64,000 bases of DNA from Celeribacter indicus (GCF_000819565.1 NZ_CP004393.1:3596001-3660000); one strand, 5' to 3'. Positions 8,389 to 17,939 are shown, numbered from the stretch's first letter. Numbers and translations are program-made. Notes: generated from the sequence alone by a model not told the origin.

Positions 8389-9336
8389 TCAGAGGATGGA
8401 CAGCTCCCCCCTGAGCCAGGGATTTGCCGAGACCAGCGGATCGACCACCTGCTCGACGAGGAGCGGGCGCAGGCGGGACGCGATCTCGCTCGCCATCTCC
8501 GGCACGCCGTCCCGCCGCACCGTCAGGGAGATCCTGCGCGACAGCGGCGCGACGTGGAGCGGCATCACCTCGATCTCCTCGGCATAGCGCCCGACATTCA
8601 GCACCCCCAGAGAGGACAGGATGGTCCAGCCGCTTCCGCCCGCCACCATGGCGAGCATGGCGCGGTAGCTGTCGAGTTCGAAGCGGTGGGCGAGCCGGAC
8701 CCCCTCCCCCGACAGGTGGTCCGCGAGCATCCGCCCCATCGCGTGACGGCGGGTATACTGGATGAGCGGCAGCGTGGAGACCGCCTCCGGCCGCCCCTTC
8801 GGAACGATGGCGACGAAGGGATCGCGGAGCAGCGGCAGGCTGTCATACCAGTCCTCCCCCGCGCCGAGCTCCGCAGCCACGATCACGTCCAGAACCCGGT
8901 GTTCGAGGCGGTCGAGCAGCCGGTGCGACGGCCCGGTCTCGAGCACGAAGCGCGTGTCCGTGAGCGTCCCGGCCATCTGGGTGATCAGCAGGGGCGTCAC
9001 GCTCGCCTCGAAATCCTCGACCATGCCGAGGCGCAACTGGCCGAGATGGGCGAGATCGAGACCGGCGATCTCCGACCGTGCCCGCGCCGCCTCGAGCAGG
9101 ATGTTCTGCGCGCGCTTGCGCAGGACACGCCCCGCGGGCGTAAGCGTCATCGGGCGCTCGCGCCGGTTGACGAGCTCGGTGCCGAGCGCCGCCTCGAGGT
9201 TCGAAATCTGCTGCGACACGGCGGAGGGCGAGGCGGCAAGCCGCTTGGCGGCGGCGGAAACCGCCCCCTCCTCCGCCACAGCCAGAAACACCTCCACGCC
9301 CCAGAGGGACAGCCGCCCGACCTTGTTGTCGCTCAT
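8389..9336 (-). CDS. LysR-family transcriptional regulator
   Basis: 315-residue LysR regulator. The N-terminal winged HTH is visible as LWGVEVFLAVAEEGAVSAAAKRLAASPSAVSQQISNLE in pieces (about residues 11-48), followed by the linker helix and the effector domain with periplasmic-binding-protein fold. It is convergent with the PLP enzyme gene and is the only regulator next to the transporter/ligase operon, so it is the best candidate for controlling that operon. LysR genes are more often divergent from their targets, so this link is tentative. Confidence 0.9.
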   Translation of the reverse strand: MSDNKVGRLSLWGVEVFLAVAEEGAVSAAAKRLAASPSAVSQQISNLEAALGTELVNRRERPMTLTPAGRVLRKRAQNILLEAARARSEIAGLDLAHLGQLRLGMVEDFEASVTPLLITQMAGTLTDTRFVLETGPSHRLLDRLEHRVLDVIVAAELGAGEDWYDSLPLLRDPFVAIVPKGRPEAVSTLPLIQYTRRHAMGRMLADHLSGEGVRLAHRFELDSYRAMLAMVAGGSGWTILSSLGVLNVGRYAEEIEVMPLHVAPLSRRISLTVRRDGVPEMASEIASRLRPLLVEQVVDPLVSANPWLRGELSIL

Positions 9337-9414
9337 CTCATCCCCCGGAACGTCCGATCGCGGCCAAGCTAGTTTCCGGCGGGAGCCCTGTCACCCCGCT
9401 TTGGCGCGAGGGCA

Positions 9415-9441
9415 TGAAAAACCCCGCCGGAGGGCGGGGCT
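9415..9441 (-). terminator. Rho-independent terminator after phaR
   Basis: On the minus strand CCCCGCC, a short loop and GGCGGGG are followed directly by TTTTT. It starts about 30 bp after the phaR stop, the expected place for an intrinsic terminator. It also separates phaR from the LysR gene beyond. Confidence 0.8.
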
Positions 9442-9471
9442 TGCTGCCGGTCAGGGCGGCCGGGGCCGGTC

Positions 9472-10008
9472 TCACTGCATCTTCGAGAGCTTCTCCTGAA
9501 GCTCCGCGAGCTGCTTCTTGATCTCTCCGAGATCCTCCCGCGTCTCGCTTTCCGCCTCCGTCTCCGGCCCGGTCCAGCCCGGAGCCCTGCCACCGGTCAT
9601 CGCCTTCAGCCAGGCCTCCTGCTGCGCCTGAAGCGCCTCGAAGCCGGGAAAGGGGCTGCCGAATTTCTGCATCATCTGCTCCTGCCCCTGGCGCAGCATC
9701 TCGAAGCTCTGGGCGAGGAATTGCGGCACGACGGACTGGATGTCGGTCGTATAGCTGCGCACGAGATCGGTCAGCACGTTGAGCGGCAACACGCTCTCCC
9801 CGCGGCCCTCATGTTCCGCGATGATCTGGAGGAGGTACTGCCGCGTCAGGTCGTCGCCGGACTTCAGGTCGACGATCTGCACGTCGCGCCCGCTGCGGAT
9901 GAATCCCGCGATATCCTCGAGCGTCACGTAATCGGAGGTTTCGGTATTGTAGAGCCTGCGCGAGGCATAACGCTTGATGAGTAGCGGATCTTTTTTCTCT
10001 GCGACCAT
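9472..10008 (-). CDS. phaR: PHA synthesis repressor PhaR
   Basis: 178-residue DNA- and PHA-binding regulator. The N terminus KRYASRRLYNTETSDYVTLEDIA is the PHB/PHA accumulation regulator DNA-binding domain (about residues 11-70). It is followed by the PHB_acc domain with VPQFLAQSFEMLRQGQEQMM, which binds granules. A charged coiled-coil tail (EIKKQLAELQEKLSKMQ) ends the protein. PhaR represses phasin and its own gene until PHA granules titrate it. It sits 210 bp downstream of phaP in the phaC-phaP-phaR order known from Rhodobacter and Paracoccus, with a clear terminator behind it. Confidence 0.95.
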   Translation of the reverse strand: MVAEKKDPLLIKRYASRRLYNTETSDYVTLEDIAGFIRSGRDVQIVDLKSGDDLTRQYLLQIIAEHEGRGESVLPLNVLTDLVRSYTTDIQSVVPQFLAQSFEMLRQGQEQMMQKFGSPFPGFEALQAQQEAWLKAMTGGRAPGWTGPETEAESETREDLGEIKKQLAELQEKLSKMQ

Positions 10009-10138
10009 GTCCGTTCAGCCCAAGGCTCCTCCCCTCCCTCAGTGGCAATACGCAAAGCCTAAGCGAGCCGATTCTCAAAAGCAAAACAAATTGCGACCGC
10101 GGCGTTACCGCAATCATGCAAGGGCGTCACGACGGAAA

Positions 10139-10158
10139 CGGACCCCGAAACGGGGCCC
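10139..10158 (-). terminator. Probable hairpin terminator after phaP
   Basis: A GC-rich stem (GGGCCCCG, loop, CGGGGTCC with one mismatch on the minus strand) followed by a weak T-containing tract lies about 60 bp after the phaP stop and before phaR. It could make phaP transcription partly independent of phaR. The short T tract makes this uncertain. Confidence 0.4.
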
Positions 10159-10218
10159 GTTCGCGATCCGCGGCGTCCTGGGAGGAGTGTGAAAACCGCG
10201 GCTTGTCCCGGCGCGCGC

Positions 10219-10668
10219 TTACTTCGCGGCTTCGGCGGTCTTCTTGGCGGCCTTGGTCATTTCGCCCGTGGCCTTCTTCGCGGCGGCGGTCATGTCCTCG
10301 CCCATGTCCTTGCCGGCGGCGAGCATCAGCTCGATGGTTTCCATCTGGACCTTCTTGGCGACCTCGGCAAAGGCGGCCATGTTCTCCGCGGCGAGTTCGG
10401 CCTGCGCGGAGGCGAATTCGGTCATCGCCTTGGTGTAATCCGCGGGCTCTTCCTTCACGGCGGTCACGTCGGAGACGCGGGCGAGCGACGCCTTGGTCCA
10501 TTTGGACGAGATCTCCGCAGATTTGTCGGCCGCTTCGATCGCAACTTTCGACAGCTTTTCACCGAGGGACGCCTGGGTCTTGAAGCTTTCCTGCATCGCG
10601 GACAAGTCGATCGGGAAAGTACCCATCATGTCTTTCATCATCTTGGTGAAGTCGTCGGTATTGGCCAT
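10219..10668 (-). CDS. phaP: Phasin family protein (PHA granule coat)
   Basis: 149-residue phasin. It starts MANTDDFTKMMKDMMGTFPID and continues as an Ala/Lys/Glu-rich amphipathic helical protein (EFASAQAELAAENMAAFAEVAKKVQ) ending in an Ala/Lys-rich tail (AAAKKATGEMTKAAKKTAEAAK, given here only as a description of 10398-10222 on the minus strand). Phasins coat PHA granules and limit their size. AAAGGAGA lies 8 bp before the ATG at 10668. Upstream is a 186-bp gap with a promoter and two PhaR-type operators, so repression by PhaR is expected. Confidence 0.9.
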   Translation of the reverse strand: MANTDDFTKMMKDMMGTFPIDLSAMQESFKTQASLGEKLSKVAIEAADKSAEISSKWTKASLARVSDVTAVKEEPADYTKAMTEFASAQAELAAENMAAFAEVAKKVQMETIELMLAAGKDMGEDMTAAAKKATGEMTKAAKKTAEAAK

Positions 10669-10780
10669 GTCTGTTCTCCTTTCGCGCCGTCCCCGGCGCG
10701 TCGTCATGGCGGCCCGTCCGAGGTATCCGCCGGTTCCAGATCGCGCAGCGGCGCCTTTCGCCGTGCCGCGTCTGACATGA

Positions 10781-10809
10781 ACTATGGATGCTGCGGCGCA
10801 GAAAATCAA
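10781..10809 (-). promoter_or_regulatory. Putative phaP promoter
   Basis: On the minus strand TTGATT (-35, plus positions 10804-10809) and CATAGT (-10, 10781-10786) are separated by exactly 17 bp. One PhaR-type operator fills the spacer. This arrangement explains repression by occlusion of RNA polymerase. It is a prediction from sequence. Confidence 0.55.
10791..10801. promoter_or_regulatory. PhaR-type operator 1 (CTGC-N3-GCAG)
   Basis: CTGCGGCGCAG is a perfect match to the CTGC-N3/4-GCAG dyad reported for PhaR of Rhodobacter relatives. It lies between the predicted -35 and -10 of the phaP promoter. Confidence 0.65.
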
Positions 10810-10819
10810 CCCGTTTACG

Positions 10820-10830
10820 CTGCACCGCAG
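10820..10830. promoter_or_regulatory. PhaR-type operator 2 (CTGC-N3-GCAG)
   Basis: CTGCACCGCAG is a second perfect dyad, 29 bp centre to centre from the first and just upstream of the -35 box. Two sites nearly three helical turns apart suggest cooperative binding. Confidence 0.65.
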
Positions 10831-10854
10831 CGAATCGCCTAAAATCTAGCCAAT

Positions 10855-12672
10855 TCAGGAACTTGATTGTGACGTAACGTAACGTCCGGGTGCCGCCCCC
10901 AGGATCTCCGCCCCCGAATCACCCGGCTGCCGGGCCGGGATCTTCTTGCCCGACCGTTTCGCGAGCCAGCCCTGCCAGCGCGGCCACCACGAGCCCTCGT
11001 GGAAGGTCGCGGTCTCCTTCCACGCCTCGGGCGCAAGCGACAGGTCGTCATTGGTGTAATGGCCGTACTTCTTCTTCGACGGCGGGTTGATGATCCCGGC
11101 GATATGGCCCGACTCGGAGAGGATGAAGGTCTTCGACCGCGCGCCCATCTGGCGGATCCCGTTGTAGGACGACATCCACGCGGCGATATGGTCGCTTTCG
11201 CAGCCGACCGCGCACAGCGGCACGTCCACCTCCGACAGGTGCACCTTCGTGCCGCAGAGCGGGAACCCCGTCGTGGCGAATTCGTCGCGCTGGCACAGTC
11301 CGCGCAGGTATCCCACCGCCATCCGCCCCGGCAGGTTGGTGGCATCGGCATTCCAGTAGAGCAGGTCGAAGGCCGGCGGCGCCTCCCCCATCAGATAGCT
11401 GCGGATCGCCGGCTGATAGATCAGGTCGTTCGCGCGCAGGTAGGAAAAGGTCCGGCTCATGAACAGCGACTTCATCAGCCCGGTGCGCGTCGCCTCCGCC
11501 TCGATCCCGTCGACGAAATCGTCATCGAGGAACACCCCCACCTCGCCCTGGTCGGAAAAATCCGTGAGCGCGGTGAAGAAGGTCGCGGACCTGACCGACC
11601 TGTCGCCGCGCTGCTTCATCAGCGCCAGCGTGAGCGCGAGCGTCGTCCCGGCGATGCAATAGCCGACGACGTTGATCTTCTCCTCGCGGGTAAGCGCCTT
11701 CACCTGCGCGATCGCCGTCAGGAAGCCCTCCTCGACATAGTCGTCCATGCCGACCTCGGCATAGGCCTCGTTCGGATTGACCCAGGAGACGACGAAGACG
11801 GTATGCCCCTGCTCCACCAGCCATTTGATGAGCGAATTCTGCGGCCGCAGGTCGAGGATATAGAACTTGTTGATCCACGGCGGCAGGATGAGCAGCGGCG
11901 TCCTGTAGGTCGTTTCCGTCGCGGGCGCATACTGGATCAGCTCGAACATGCGGTTGCGGAAGACGACGGAGCCCTCGGTCGCGCCGATGTTGCGCCCGAC
12001 CTCGAAGGCCTCCTTGTCCACGAGGCTGACCACCATCTCGCCCTGGTGCTCCTCGAGGTCGCGCACGAGATTCTCGAGCCCGCGCACGAGGCTCTCCCCC
12101 TCCGTGTCGATCGCGTGCTGGAGCGCGTCGGGATTGGTCGCGAGGAAATTCGTCGGCGACATCATGTCGATCACCTGCCGGGCGAAGTAATCCACCCGCC
12201 GGCGGTCCCGCGCCTCCAGCCCCTCGAGATCGCCGACCGCGGTCCCGATCGCCTCCGCGTTCATCAGGTATTGCTGCTTGAGGAAGTTGAAGAAGGGGTT
12301 GGACTCCCACAGGGGATTGGCGAAACGGCGATCCTTCGGCGTCTCGTCGGGCGGCGGGGTGAGATCTCCGGTCGCGAGCCGGTGCTGGGCATCGACGTAA
12401 TGCTTGAGCGTCTTGCCCCAGTGCCCCACCTGATGCTCCACGATCCGGGCGGGATTGTTCATCATTTCCGACAGATAGGCGGCCGCCGCCTTCACGAACA
12501 ATTCCTGCCCCGGCCCCTGCAACGAGGCCGGGATCGGCTTGCGCTGCGCGAGCGCGACGCCGAGCCGCTGCGACAGCGCCTCGATCTTCGCGATATTGGC
12601 GTTGAGCTTGTCGAGATCCGGCGCGCCGACCTCGGTGCCCGCGCCGGGCGTCCTGCCTTTATCCAGTCCCAT
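10855..12672 (-). CDS. phaC: Class I polyhydroxyalkanoate synthase
   Basis: Polymerises hydroxyacyl-CoA into PHA on granules. 605 residues, the usual length for class I PhaC. The lipase-like box GYCIAG holds the catalytic Cys339, and the catalytic Asp and His are expected in the regions NDDL and SGHIAG. N-terminal PhaC_N (about 110-280) and alpha/beta hydrolase domain follow in order. I chose the start at 12672 because GGGAGG sits 4 bp upstream. In-frame ATG at 12690 and TTG at 12714 lack a ribosome site. It is divergent from phaZ and followed by phaP on the same strand. Confidence 0.95.
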   Translation of the reverse strand: MGLDKGRTPGAGTEVGAPDLDKLNANIAKIEALSQRLGVALAQRKPIPASLQGPGQELFVKAAAAYLSEMMNNPARIVEHQVGHWGKTLKHYVDAQHRLATGDLTPPPDETPKDRRFANPLWESNPFFNFLKQQYLMNAEAIGTAVGDLEGLEARDRRRVDYFARQVIDMMSPTNFLATNPDALQHAIDTEGESLVRGLENLVRDLEEHQGEMVVSLVDKEAFEVGRNIGATEGSVVFRNRMFELIQYAPATETTYRTPLLILPPWINKFYILDLRPQNSLIKWLVEQGHTVFVVSWVNPNEAYAEVGMDDYVEEGFLTAIAQVKALTREEKINVVGYCIAGTTLALTLALMKQRGDRSVRSATFFTALTDFSDQGEVGVFLDDDFVDGIEAEATRTGLMKSLFMSRTFSYLRANDLIYQPAIRSYLMGEAPPAFDLLYWNADATNLPGRMAVGYLRGLCQRDEFATTGFPLCGTKVHLSEVDVPLCAVGCESDHIAAWMSSYNGIRQMGARSKTFILSESGHIAGIINPPSKKKYGHYTNDDLSLAPEAWKETATFHEGSWWPRWQGWLAKRSGKKIPARQPGDSGAEILGAAPGRYVTSQSSS

Positions 12673-12691
12673 GCCGCCTCCCTTCGACATT

Positions 12692-12703
12692 TTGCACTTG
12701 CAG
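12692..12703. promoter_or_regulatory. Possible degenerate PhaR site in the phaC-phaZ gap
   Basis: Read on the minus strand, CTGC-AAGT-GCAA fits the CTGC-N4-GCAG dyad with one mismatch. It lies 20 bp before the phaC start in the divergent phaC/phaZ intergenic region, a reasonable position for PhaR control. Weak evidence. Confidence 0.3.
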
Positions 12704-12830
12704 CATGAAGCCAAGCTGTAAGATTATGGTCCACGATACACATAACAGAGCGCCCATGGGAAGGTTTCCTTGCCCCCCGCGGATGATGCGGCTCCGACGT
12801 TCTGTTCCAACCTTTTCGGAAGGAAGCATC

Positions 12831-14156
12831 ATGCGTCTCATGGCGACCTATGACTTCATGGAAACGATGCGCAACACGAACCAGTGGCTCGGCGCGACGG
12901 CGCAGGCGGTCGGCTCCTATCCGGGCGTGGCGATGATGCCGAACCCCGCCTTCCAGTGGCTCCGCGCCTGGGGAGAGGTCACCGAACGCGCCTTCGAACG
13001 CATGGTGGTCAAACCCGACTGGGGCATCGGGTCGGTCGTGGGCGAGGACGGGCGCGACCACCTCGTCGATATCGTGACCGAGGTCGAGCGGCCGTTCGGC
13101 AACCTCATCCACTTCAAGGTCCAGAGCCGCAAGCAGATGAAGCGCCGCGTGCTCGTGGTCTCGCCGATGTCCGGCCATTACGCGACGCTCGCGCGTTCGA
13201 CGGTGATCTCGCTGCTGCCGGATTGCGACGTCTACGTGACCGACTGGCACAACGCACGCGACATTCCCCTCTCCGACGGCAAGTTCGACATCGAGGATTA
13301 CACGCTCTACCTCGTGGATTTCATGAAACACCTCGGCCCGAACACCCATGTGATCGCGATCTGCCAGCCCGCCCCCCTTGCGCTTGCCGCCACCGCCTAT
13401 CTCGCGGAGGAGGATCCGAAGGCGCAGCCGCGTTCGCTCACGCTCATCGGCGGCCCGATCGACCCGGACGCGACCCCGACCGAAGTCACCGATTTCGGCA
13501 ACCGCGTCACCATGGGCCAGCTCGAACATTCGATGATCCAGCGCGTCGGCTACAAATACAAGGGCGTCGGGCGGAAGGTCTACCCCGGCCTGCTGCAACT
13601 CTCCTCCTTCATCGCGATGAACATCGACCGGCACGCCACCGCCTTTGCCGACCAGATCCACCGCGCGGCGAAGGGCGAAAGCTCCGACCACGACCGCCAC
13701 AACAAGTTCTACGACGAATACCTCGCGGTGATGGACATGACCGCGGAATTCTACCTTTCCACGGTCGAACGGATCTTCAAGGGGCTCGAGATCGCGAAGA
13801 ACGAGTTCACCGTCGCCGGCAAGAAGGTGGATATCGGCAAGATCACCGATGTCGCGGTGAAGACCGTCGAGGGCGAGGATGACGACATCTCCGCGCCCGG
13901 CCAGTGCGTCGCCGCCCTCGCGCTCTGCACGGGACTGCCCGACAGCAAGAAGGCGCATCACCTCGAACCCGGCGCGGGCCATTACGGCATCTTCGCGGGC
14001 AAGAGCTGGCGCACGAATATCCGGCCCCTCGTGCTCGACTTCATCGACCAGAATTCCGGGCCCCGAGTCGTCGGCGGCAAGGACAGCCGCGGCTCCCGCA
14101 ACGCGGGCGAAGGCGACAACGACGCGCCCTTCAAGGGCGGGGCGGTGCCGGTCTGA
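12831..14156 (+). CDS. phaZ: Intracellular PHA depolymerase PhaZ
   Basis: 441-residue intracellular PHB/PHA depolymerase. It has the family N terminus (MATYDFMETMRNTNQ), the TDWHNARDIPL block and the cysteine nucleophile Cys178 in VIAICQPAPLAL, which replaces the usual lipase-box Ser. The C-terminal GAGHYGIFAGKSWR carries the catalytic His. ATG at 12831 follows GGAAG by 6 bp. Further in-frame ATGs upstream lack ribosome sites. Divergent from phaC, it completes the synthesis/storage/mobilisation set and releases hydroxybutyrate when carbon is short. Confidence 0.93.
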   Translation: MRLMATYDFMETMRNTNQWLGATAQAVGSYPGVAMMPNPAFQWLRAWGEVTERAFERMVVKPDWGIGSVVGEDGRDHLVDIVTEVERPFGNLIHFKVQSRKQMKRRVLVVSPMSGHYATLARSTVISLLPDCDVYVTDWHNARDIPLSDGKFDIEDYTLYLVDFMKHLGPNTHVIAICQPAPLALAATAYLAEEDPKAQPRSLTLIGGPIDPDATPTEVTDFGNRVTMGQLEHSMIQRVGYKYKGVGRKVYPGLLQLSSFIAMNIDRHATAFADQIHRAAKGESSDHDRHNKFYDEYLAVMDMTAEFYLSTVERIFKGLEIAKNEFTVAGKKVDIGKITDVAVKTVEGEDDDISAPGQCVAALALCTGLPDSKKAHHLEPGAGHYGIFAGKSWRTNIRPLVLDFIDQNSGPRVVGGKDSRGSRNAGEGDNDAPFKGGAVPV

Positions 14157-14168
14157 ACCGGACCCCGC

Positions 14169-14882
14169 TCAGCGCAGCACAAAAGGCGCGTCGGCGGCAA
14201 GCCAGTCGGCCAGCGCGCGCGACACGCTCCGCGGCGCCTCGAGCATCGGCAGGTGGCCGGCCTTCTCGATCAGGCGGAATTCGGCGCGCGGCATGAGCTG
14301 GGCGATGAAATCCTGACGGCGCGGCGGGCTGATCGTATCCGCCGCCCCGCCAATCACCAGCGCCGGAAGGCGCGCCCGGCGCAGCACGTTCTGGTGGTCC
14401 GGGCGGCGCTGAAGGATGCGCGACTGCGTGAGATAGGTCTCCACCCCCGCCTCCAGCGCCATGTCGATCCAGTGATCACGGATCGCCCTGCGATGCGGGC
14501 TGTCGTGGAGCGTCGTCGTCGGCAGTTCCTCGAGCAGCGCCTCCCCGAACCGTCCCGTGCGCGCCTTGACCATGCGCGGCTCGCGCGCGGCGGCGACATT
14601 GGGCGGCTCCGGCTGGGCGGAGCCGCAGATCAGCGCGATCCGGCTCACCCGCCCCGGCGCCCGACGCAGGATCTCCGTCGCGACCGAGGCGCCGAGATCG
14701 TGGCCGGCCAGCGCAAATCGTTCCGGCGCCTGCGCCAGAACGTGATCGGCCATCTCCGCGAGGCTCTCCCCCAGAAGCGGCGCGACCGTGACCGCCGTCT
14801 TCCGGCTCAGGTCGGCGACCTGGTCGAGATAGACGCGCCCGTCGGCGAGAAAACCGGGCAGAAGGACAAGGCAGTCGGTCAT
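14169..14882 (-). CDS. Alpha/beta fold hydrolase
   Basis: 237-residue alpha/beta hydrolase. Short N-terminal strand CLVLLPGF (oxyanion region), nucleophile elbow FALAGHDLGASVA where the expected G-x-S-x-G reads GHDLG, so Asp replaces Ser at the nucleophile position. The later motifs LVIGGAADTISPP (acid) and KAGHLPMLEAP (His) are normal. An Asp nucleophile is the pattern of haloalkane dehalogenase/epoxide-hydrolase-like members, but those also need other residues not checked here. The start at 14882 gives MTDCLVLLPG. It is convergent with phaZ and has no visible link to PHA metabolism. Confidence 0.8.
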   Translation of the reverse strand: MTDCLVLLPGFLADGRVYLDQVADLSRKTAVTVAPLLGESLAEMADHVLAQAPERFALAGHDLGASVATEILRRAPGRVSRIALICGSAQPEPPNVAAAREPRMVKARTGRFGEALLEELPTTTLHDSPHRRAIRDHWIDMALEAGVETYLTQSRILQRRPDHQNVLRRARLPALVIGGAADTISPPRRQDFIAQLMPRAEFRLIEKAGHLPMLEAPRSVSRALADWLAADAPFVLR

Positions 14883-14986
14883 GACAGGGGCAGAAGATCC
14901 GGCGAAGGTGACTTGCCCAAGAATGACGACGACAGGCGCGACGTCAAGCACTCACCCCCTGCGCCGCGGCTTCCTGCCGGGACGGC

Positions 14987-15730
14987 TCAGATCCGCGCCA
15001 GCACGTCGAAGATCGCCGCCTCGATCGTCTTGAGGCAATCGGGGGTCGAAAAGGAATGGTCGGCCCCCTTCACCAGCGTCAGCCGGATGTCGCCCCCTTT
15101 CGCATGGCCGAACAGCCGCAGCGCGGTCTCGACGGAAACGGAGCTGTCCTCGGTCCCCTGGAGGAAGCGGACGGGAAAGGGCAAGGCGAGCGGGTCGCGC
15201 AGCACGAGGTGGTCGCGCCCGTCCTCGATCAGCCGCCGCGTGACCGGATAGGGGGAGGCATAGTCCGACGGCACGAAGATCCGCCCCTCGCGCATCAACT
15301 TCGCCCGTTCGAGATCCGAAAACCCCGCCCAGAACCCGTCTTCTGTGAAATCCGGCGCGGCGGCGACGGTCACGAGGCCCGCGACCCGCGCAGGCAGCCG
15401 CCGGCACATCAGGAGCGAGATCCAGCCGCCCATCGAGGAGCCGACGAGCACCTGAGGCCCCTCGGTCAGCCGCTCGATCGCCTCCCGCGCGTCCTCGGCC
15501 CAGTCGCCGATGCACCCGTCCTCGAACGCCTCCGAGCTCTGGCCATGGCCGGAATAGTCGAAGCGCAGGAAGGGACGCCCCTGAAGCGCCGCCCATTGTT
15601 CGAGCGCCACCGCCTTCGTCCCCGTCATGTCCGACATCAACCCGCCGAGGAACACGACGCCCGTCCCCTCGCCCTCCAGACGGTGATAGGCAATGCGGCG
15701 GCCGGCGGCGGTGTCGAGATGGTCGGTCAT
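14987..15730 (-). CDS. Alpha/beta hydrolase (serine nucleophile)
   Basis: 247-residue alpha/beta hydrolase with [13 protein letters not shown] (oxyanion loop), nucleophile elbow [15 protein letters not shown] (G-x-S-x-G present), [11 protein letters not shown] (acid) and KGADHSFS (His). This pattern is typical of small carboxylesterase/palmitoyl thioesterase ABHD10-like proteins of Rhodobacteraceae. ATG at 15730 has AAAGGGAG 7 bp upstream, better than the in-frame ATG at 15751. It is divergent from thrS across 220 bp. The substrate is unknown. Confidence 0.85.
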   Translation of the reverse strand: MTDHLDTAAGRRIAYHRLEGEGTGVVFLGGLMSDMTGTKAVALEQWAALQGRPFLRFDYSGHGQSSEAFEDGCIGDWAEDAREAIERLTEGPQVLVGSSMGGWISLLMCRRLPARVAGLVTVAAAPDFTEDGFWAGFSDLERAKLMREGRIFVPSDYASPYPVTRRLIEDGRDHLVLRDPLALPFPVRFLQGTEDSSVSVETALRLFGHAKGGDIRLTLVKGADHSFSTPDCLKTIEAAIFDVLARI

Positions 15731-15950
15731 GTCAGGCTCCCTTTCCCCCATGGCTACCCCTCCGCGCGCGCGGATGCAATCGGCCCGGCGCGCCGCGCGC
15801 GGAAGACGCGGACGCAGAGCCGGTGGAACGGCGGACCCTCGCGTTTTTCCTTTCACATTGACTTCTTGCGCGCGGACGAGCAGACAGTGCGGGAAACCGT
15901 ACCCGCAACCGGGCGTTCCGTGGGCGCCGAACCGACGAGGAGGACCTCAG

Positions 15951-17897
15951 ATGTCCCAGATCTCCCTCACCTTTCCCGATGGCAATGCGCGCAGCTTCGA
16001 CAAGGGCGTGACGCCGGCCGAAGTGGCCGAGAGCATTTCCAGATCGCTGTCGAAAAAGGCGATCTCCGCCACCGTCGACGGGCAGCACTGGGATCTCCAG
16101 TGGCCGATCGAGGCGGATGCCGCCATCTCGATCCACACCATGTCCGACGATGCGCCCGCGCTCGAACTCATCCGCCACGATTTCGCGCATGTCATGGCCC
16201 GCGCGGTGCAGGAGATCTGGCCGGACGTCAAGGTCACCATCGGGCCGGTCCGCGATTACGGCTGGTTCTACGACTTCGACCGCGCCGAGCCCTTCACCCC
16301 CGAAGACCTCGGCAGGATCGAGGCGAAGATGAAGGAGATCATCAACGCCCGCGATCCCGTCCGCACCGAGATCTGGGGCCGCGACGAGGCGCGCGACTTT
16401 TACGAGGCGCGCGGCGAGAATTTCAAGGTGGAACTCGTCGACCGGATCCCCGAGGGCCAGCCGATCCGCATGTATTGGCATGGCGACTGGCAGGATCTCT
16501 GCCGCGGTCCGCACCTGCAAAATACCGGCCAGCTTCCCGCCGACGCCTTCAGGCTCACCCATGTCGCGGGGGCCTACTGGCTCGGCGACAGCACGCGCCC
16601 GATGCTGCAACGCATCTATGGCGTCGCCTTCCGCAACCGCAACGATCTCAAGGCGCATATGACGATGCTCGAGGAGGCCGCGAAGCGCGACCACCGCAAG
16701 CTCGGGCGCGAGATGGACCTGTTCCACATGCAGGAGGAGGCGCCGGGCCAGATCTTCTGGCATCCGAACGGATGGAAGATCTACACCACGCTCCAGGACT
16801 ACATGCGCCGCCAGCAGGAGCGCGACGGCTATGTGGAGGTGAACACGCCGCAGGTGGTGAACCGCCGGCTCTGGGAAGCCTCCGGCCATTGGGAGAACTA
16901 CCAGGAAAACATGTTCATCGTCGAAGTGGACGAGGACCATGCGCGCGAGAAGACCGTGAACGCGCTCAAGCCGATGAACTGTCCCTGCCATGTCCAGGTC
17001 TTCAACCAGGGCCTCAAGTCCTATCGCGACCTGCCGCTCAGGATGGCGGAATTCGGCTCCTGCAACCGCTACGAGCCCTCGGGCGCGCTGCACGGGATCA
17101 TGCGCGTGCGCGGCTTCACGCAGGACGATGCCCATATCTTCTGCGAGGAGAAGGACATCGAGCGGGAGACGAAGAAATTCATCGAATTCCTCGCGAGGAT
17201 CTATGCCGATCTCGGCTTCACCGACTGGTCGATCAAGCTCTCCACCCGGCCGGAGAAGCGCATCGGGACCGAGGAAAGCTGGGACCATGCCGAGGAATCG
17301 CTCGGCAATGCCTGCAAGGCCGCCGGATACGATTTCGAGATCCAGGAGGGCGAAGGCGCCTTCTACGGGCCAAAGCTCGAATTCGTGCTCACCGACGCGA
17401 TCGGGCGCGAATGGCAATGCGGCACGCTTCAGGTGGACCCGAACCTGCCCGAACGGCTCGACGCCAACTATATCGGTCAGGACGGGGCGAAACACCGCCC
17501 GATCATGCTGCACCGCGCCGTGCTCGGCTCCTTCGAACGGTTCATCGGCATCCTGATCGAGAACTCGGCGGGGCATCTGCCCTTCTGGCTCGCCCCCCGG
17601 CAGGTGGTCGTGGCCTCCATCGTCTCCGAGGCGGACGATTACGTGCACGAGGTCGTCGCGGCGCTGAAAGCCGCCGGGGTCCGCGCCGAGGCCGACACGC
17701 GCAACGAGAAGATCAACTACAAGGTCCGCGAGCATTCGCTGGCCAAGGTGCCGGTGATCCTCGCCATCGGCGCGCGCGAGGTCGAGGATCGCACCGTCAC
17801 CGTGCGGCGCCTGGGCCAGAAACAGACCTCGGTCGCCGCCCTCGCGGAGATCGTGGACGAGCTGAAGGCCGCGGCCTGCCCGCCTGACATGGCCTGA
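15951..17897 (+). CDS. thrS: Threonine--tRNA ligase
   Basis: 648-residue class II synthetase that charges tRNA-Thr in the cytoplasm. An N-terminal TGS domain (about 1-62) is followed by the editing domain with [11 protein letters not shown], the catalytic domain with NCPCHVQVF, the motif 2 block [27 protein letters not shown] (17058-17140) and motif 3 near [14 protein letters not shown]. The C-terminal anticodon-binding domain closes it. Full length with no missing domain. ATG at 15951 has GGAGGA 7 bp upstream. No T-box or other leader was recognised. A hairpin follows the stop. Confidence 0.97.
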   Translation: MSQISLTFPDGNARSFDKGVTPAEVAESISRSLSKKAISATVDGQHWDLQWPIEADAAISIHTMSDDAPALELIRHDFAHVMARAVQEIWPDVKVTIGPVRDYGWFYDFDRAEPFTPEDLGRIEAKMKEIINARDPVRTEIWGRDEARDFYEARGENFKVELVDRIPEGQPIRMYWHGDWQDLCRGPHLQNTGQLPADAFRLTHVAGAYWLGDSTRPMLQRIYGVAFRNRNDLKAHMTMLEEAAKRDHRKLGREMDLFHMQEEAPGQIFWHPNGWKIYTTLQDYMRRQQERDGYVEVNTPQVVNRRLWEASGHWENYQENMFIVEVDEDHAREKTVNALKPMNCPCHVQVFNQGLKSYRDLPLRMAEFGSCNRYEPSGALHGIMRVRGFTQDDAHIFCEEKDIERETKKFIEFLARIYADLGFTDWSIKLSTRPEKRIGTEESWDHAEESLGNACKAAGYDFEIQEGEGAFYGPKLEFVLTDAIGREWQCGTLQVDPNLPERLDANYIGQDGAKHRPIMLHRAVLGSFERFIGILIENSAGHLPFWLAPRQVVVASIVSEADDYVHEVVAALKAAGVRAEADTRNEKINYKVREHSLAKVPVILAIGAREVEDRTVTVRRLGQKQTSVAALAEIVDELKAAACPPDMA

Positions 17898-17910
17898 CGC
17901 CCGCGGAGGG

Positions 17911-17939
17911 AGGAAGGCCCCGCATCCGGGGGTCTTCCT
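17911..17939. terminator. Hairpin between convergent thrS and arsC-like gene
   Basis: AGGAAGGCCCC and GGGGTCTTCCT form an 11-bp stem with one G-U pair around a short loop, 14 bp after the thrS stop. It probably serves both convergent genes. The T tract is poor. Confidence 0.5.

Noticed and set aside
15056-17887. 943-codon alternative frame over thrS
   Set aside because: Shadow frame with biased composition; thrS on the same stretch is complete and conserved.
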